Positions 6,509-8,147 of a stretch of DNA of 8,147 nt are shown piece after piece. Made by a program: the position numbers and the translations under genes. Origin of the DNA: Roseiarcus sp050013275. GTDB taxonomy: Bacteria > Pseudomonadota > Alphaproteobacteria > Rhizobiales > Beijerinckiaceae. A model generated the notes under the pieces. The model searched no databases. It was not told the DNA's origin and saw nothing but the letters and a program-made list of their open reading frames with translations. Within the stretch, counting starts at the first letter, position 1. Each line of letters opens with the position of its first letter. The stretch covers positions 1 through 8,147 of the forward strand of contig JBEKFO010000175.1 of assembly GCA_050013275.1 (NCBI GenBank). The letters run 5' to 3'.

Positions 6509-6526
6509 CGGCCTTGCCGAAGGCCG
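6509..6526 (-). other. Stem-loop in the probable leader of the EF-hand gene
   Basis: CGGCCTT (6509-6515) and AAGGCCG (6520-6526) form a perfect 7-bp stem with a 4-nt loop. It sits about 70 nt upstream of the EF-hand start codon in the 257-nt divergent region 6442-6698. A TATACA element on the minus strand (6555-6550) could be a -10 box placing the stem near the 5' end of the transcript, but no good -35 is seen. No T-run follows the stem on either strand, so it is not a standard terminator. The rest of this region shows nothing I can name. Confidence 0.35.
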
Positions 6527-6698
6527 CGAAAAACCGAACATTGGCGATTTGTATACGAAGACGGCCGGCGGCGACCCGCGAGCGCTCGAGAAAAGCGGCG
6601 CATTTACCGCCGCGTCGGCGTCGCCTTAACCGAATTTTTCCGCGCCGGCGGCACTGTGGCGAGCAAACGCCGCGAGGGCGGCGGCGGCAGGCGCCATC

Positions 6699-7241
6699 AT
6701 GCTCAAGAACGCGTTGATCTTCGCGGTGGCCGCTTTGGTCATCGGCTTTTCGGCTCCCGAGTTCTTTCCCGAGCGCCTCGCCGCGCCTGCGGCGTCCAAG
6801 CTCCGCGCGGCCGCTCCGCTCGCCCCTGCGGCGACCGAAACGGCGACGGCGACGGCGGCCGAGCCTGGTTACCGCGAAGCGTCGATCGCGGCGGACGCGG
6901 TCGGCCAATTCCACACCAATGCTTTGATCGAGGGGCAAGAGGTCGAGGTGATGATCGACACCGGCGCGACAATGGTGGCGCTGAGCGCGGACACCGCCGC
7001 GCGCCTCGGCGTCGTCGTCGATCCCGCCGCGCCCAAGCTGCGCACGCACACCGCCAGCGGCGACTCGTTCGTCTCGCCGGTCGTCCTCAAGCAGATCAGC
7101 CTTGGCTCGATCTATATGAACGACGTGCAGGCCTGGGTGATGGCGCCGGGCGCGGGAACCGCCAATCTTCTCGGCGCGAGCTTCCTCAAGCGGCTGGCCG
7201 CGGTCGAACAGCGCGACGGCGTGCTGGTGCTGAAGCAATAA
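6699..7241 (+). CDS. Membrane-anchored retropepsin-like aspartic protease (clan AA, TIGR02281-type)
   Basis: 180 residues. Seen: one N-terminal hydrophobic segment (about 5-20, LIFAVAALVIGF) acting as signal anchor; an Ala/Pro/Thr-rich linker (about 28-58); then a single retropepsin-like domain. The catalytic motif is IDTGAT with Asp87, followed by VALSADTAARLG. The second conserved motif is NLLGASFL (156-163), typical of this proteobacterial family (usually LLGMSFL). With one active-site Asp the enzyme must dimerise. The domain should face the periplasm. Substrate unknown; the Caulobacter PerP and Rickettsia APRc proteins show that such small enzymes can process envelope proteins, but direct orthology is not claimed. 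ATG 6699 is the first start in frame; the ribosome site is weak (GGCAGG about 7 nt upstream). Divergent from the EF-hand gene; the next gene follows after 61 nt on the same strand. Confidence 0.88.
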   Translation: MLKNALIFAVAALVIGFSAPEFFPERLAAPAASKLRAAAPLAPAATETATATAAEPGYREASIAADAVGQFHTNALIEGQEVEVMIDTGATMVALSADTAARLGVVVDPAAPKLRTHTASGDSFVSPVVLKQISLGSIYMNDVQAWVMAPGAGTANLLGASFLKRLAAVEQRDGVLVLKQ

Positions 7242-7302
7242 CCGGACCGAAGCTGCGAATTTGAGCGACCGGCTTTTTATCGGAGCCGCGATCGGCTAGG
7301 CA

Positions 7303-8147
7303 ATGGCGTCGCTCCCCCTCCCCCCGAGGCCGCCCTTGATCCCGAAGCCGCAACCCCAGCTCAGCCCCAACAGCTACGCCTACGAAACGCAGCCGATGGT
7401 CAAGCCGACTGGCTTTCGCGAGTACGACGCGCGCTGGCTCTACCAGAAGGAGATCAACCTGATGGGCGTGCAGGCGCTGGGCATGGGCCTGGGCGCCCTG
7501 CTCGGCGAATTGGGGGTAAAAAAGGAGATCGTCGTCGGCCACGACTATCGCTCCTATTCGAGCGCGATCAAATACGCGCTGATCTCGGGCCTGACCGCCG
7601 CGGGCGTGCGGGTGCGCGACATCGGCCTCGCCATCACGCCGATGGCCTATTTCGCCCAGTTCGCGCTCGACGCGCCCGCCGTCGCGATGGTCACCGCCTC
7701 GCACAACGACAACGGTTGGACCGGCGTCAAGATGGGGGCGGCGCGGCCGGTGACCTTCGGACCGGAGGAGATGAGCCGGCTCAGCCAGATCGTGCTCGGC
7801 GGCGAGTTCCACGCCTGCGAAGGCGGCGCCTATGAGTTCGTCGCCGACTTTGCCGCCCGCTACATCGCCGACCTCACCGCGCGGCCGAAGCTGCGGCGCA
7901 AGCTCAAGGTCGTCGCCGCCTGCGGCAACGGCACGGCGGGCGCCTTCGCGCCGCTCTTGCTCGGCGCTCTCGGCTGCGAAGTCGTTCCGCTCGATTGCGA
8001 TCTCGACTTCACCTTCCCGCGCTACAATCCCAACCCCGAGGACCTGCACATGCTGCACGCGATGGCGGCGGCGGTTAGGCAAAGCGGCGCGGACGTCGCG
8101 CTCGGCTTTGACGGCGACGGCGACCGCTGCGGCGTCGTCGACAACGA
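7303..8147 (+). CDS. Phosphomannomutase/phosphoglucomutase, 3' end missing
   Basis: Alpha-D-phosphohexomutase family: interconverts mannose-6-P and mannose-1-P (or the glucose forms), supplying sugar nucleotides for surface polysaccharide. The frame is open to the last base; 281 codons are present of a usual 460-500. Seen: TGFREYDARW (36-45), GHDYRSYSS (79-87), the phosphoserine loop TASHND (131-136, catalytic Ser133; usual form TASHNP), GNGTAGAF (208-215), YNPNPE (241-246) and the metal loop FDGDGDR (269-275). That covers domain 1 and most of domain 2; domains 3 and 4 lie outside the window. The start is uncertain: ATG 7303 has only a weak TAGG upstream, and the first 25 residues are Pro-rich; TTG at 7336 is an alternative. 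Whether mannose or glucose is preferred cannot be told, so no symbol is given. Confidence 0.93.
   Translation, partial: MASLPLPPRPPLIPKPQPQLSPNSYAYETQPMVKPTGFREYDARWLYQKEINLMGVQALGMGLGALLGELGVKKEIVVGHDYRSYSSAIKYALISGLTAAGVRVRDIGLAITPMAYFAQFALDAPAVAMVTASHNDNGWTGVKMGAARPVTFGPEEMSRLSQIVLGGEFHACEGGAYEFVADFAARYIADLTARPKLRRKLKVVAACGNGTAGAFAPLLLGALGCEVVPLDCDLDFTFPRYNPNPEDLHMLHAMAAAVRQSGADVALGFDGDGDRCGVVDN

Noticed and set aside
6509..6526. Stem-loop as an intrinsic terminator
   Set aside because: No T-run follows the stem on either strand, and it lies upstream of both divergent genes.
6438..7238. Long minus-strand open frame (about 266 codons) opposite the aspartic protease and upstream region
   Set aside because: Arg-rich translation without motifs; the plus strand carries a complete membrane-anchored protease with DTGA and LLG motifs.
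7270..7289. CGGCT...AGCCG repeat between the protease and phosphomannomutase genes as a terminator
   Set aside because: Only a 5-bp stem with a 10-nt loop and the T-run is inside the loop, not after the stem.
7186..8082. Long minus-strand open frame (about 298 codons) opposite the phosphomannomutase gene
   Set aside because: The plus strand encodes unmistakable phosphohexomutase motifs (TASHND, DGDGDR); the minus frame is a low-complexity shadow.

Overview
The window is strongly GC-rich and almost fully coding. Its codons prefer G or C in the third position, and its protein families point to an alphaproteobacterium, most likely of the order Hyphomicrobiales (Rhizobiales). The basis is a single Rsh-type (p)ppGpp enzyme with a cysteine-free C-terminal linker domain, a membrane-anchored retropepsin-like protease, and a FixK/FNR-type palindrome. 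I cannot name the genus. There are no RNA genes, insertion sequences, CRISPR arrays or phage genes; this looks like chromosomal core to near-core DNA.

Layout. (1) 1-2392, plus strand: the 3' part of rsh (bifunctional (p)ppGpp synthetase/hydrolase, N-terminus outside the window), followed 13 nt later by a gamma-glutamylcyclotransferase-like gene. (2) 2399-4952, minus strand: a tightly coupled three-gene operon ubiT-ubiU-ubiV, with two 4-nt start/stop overlaps. It encodes the oxygen-independent ubiquinone hydroxylation system. (3) 4953-5196: a divergent intergenic region with a perfect FNR/FixK-type site (TTGAC-N4-GTCAA) and, at its right end, a hairpin covering the ribosome binding site of the next gene. 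(4) 5197-6129, plus strand: a cytoplasmic-looking ApbE-family FAD:protein FMN transferase with an altered metal-binding motif. (5) 6118-6441, minus strand: a small protein with two degenerate EF-hands, overlapping the end of apbE tail to tail. (6) 6699-7241, plus strand: a membrane-anchored retropepsin-like aspartic protease. (7) 7303-8147, plus strand: the 5' part of a phosphomannomutase/phosphoglucomutase gene running off the window.

How it fits together. The clearest functional unit is ubiTUV plus its FNR-type site: quinone synthesis that works without O2, under a regulator that senses low oxygen. The same site lies between ubiT and the divergent apbE, so the flavin transferase may belong to the same regulon; that is inference. 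The most unusual sequence details are in this unit. UbiU lacks one of the four cysteines that bind the Fe-S cluster in the E. coli protein but has an extra cysteine two residues after another ligand. UbiT carries a C-terminal leucine-zipper-like coiled coil. ApbE has Gly in place of the usual metal-binding Asp. The other genes (rsh, protease, phosphomannomutase) are ordinary housekeeping or envelope genes.
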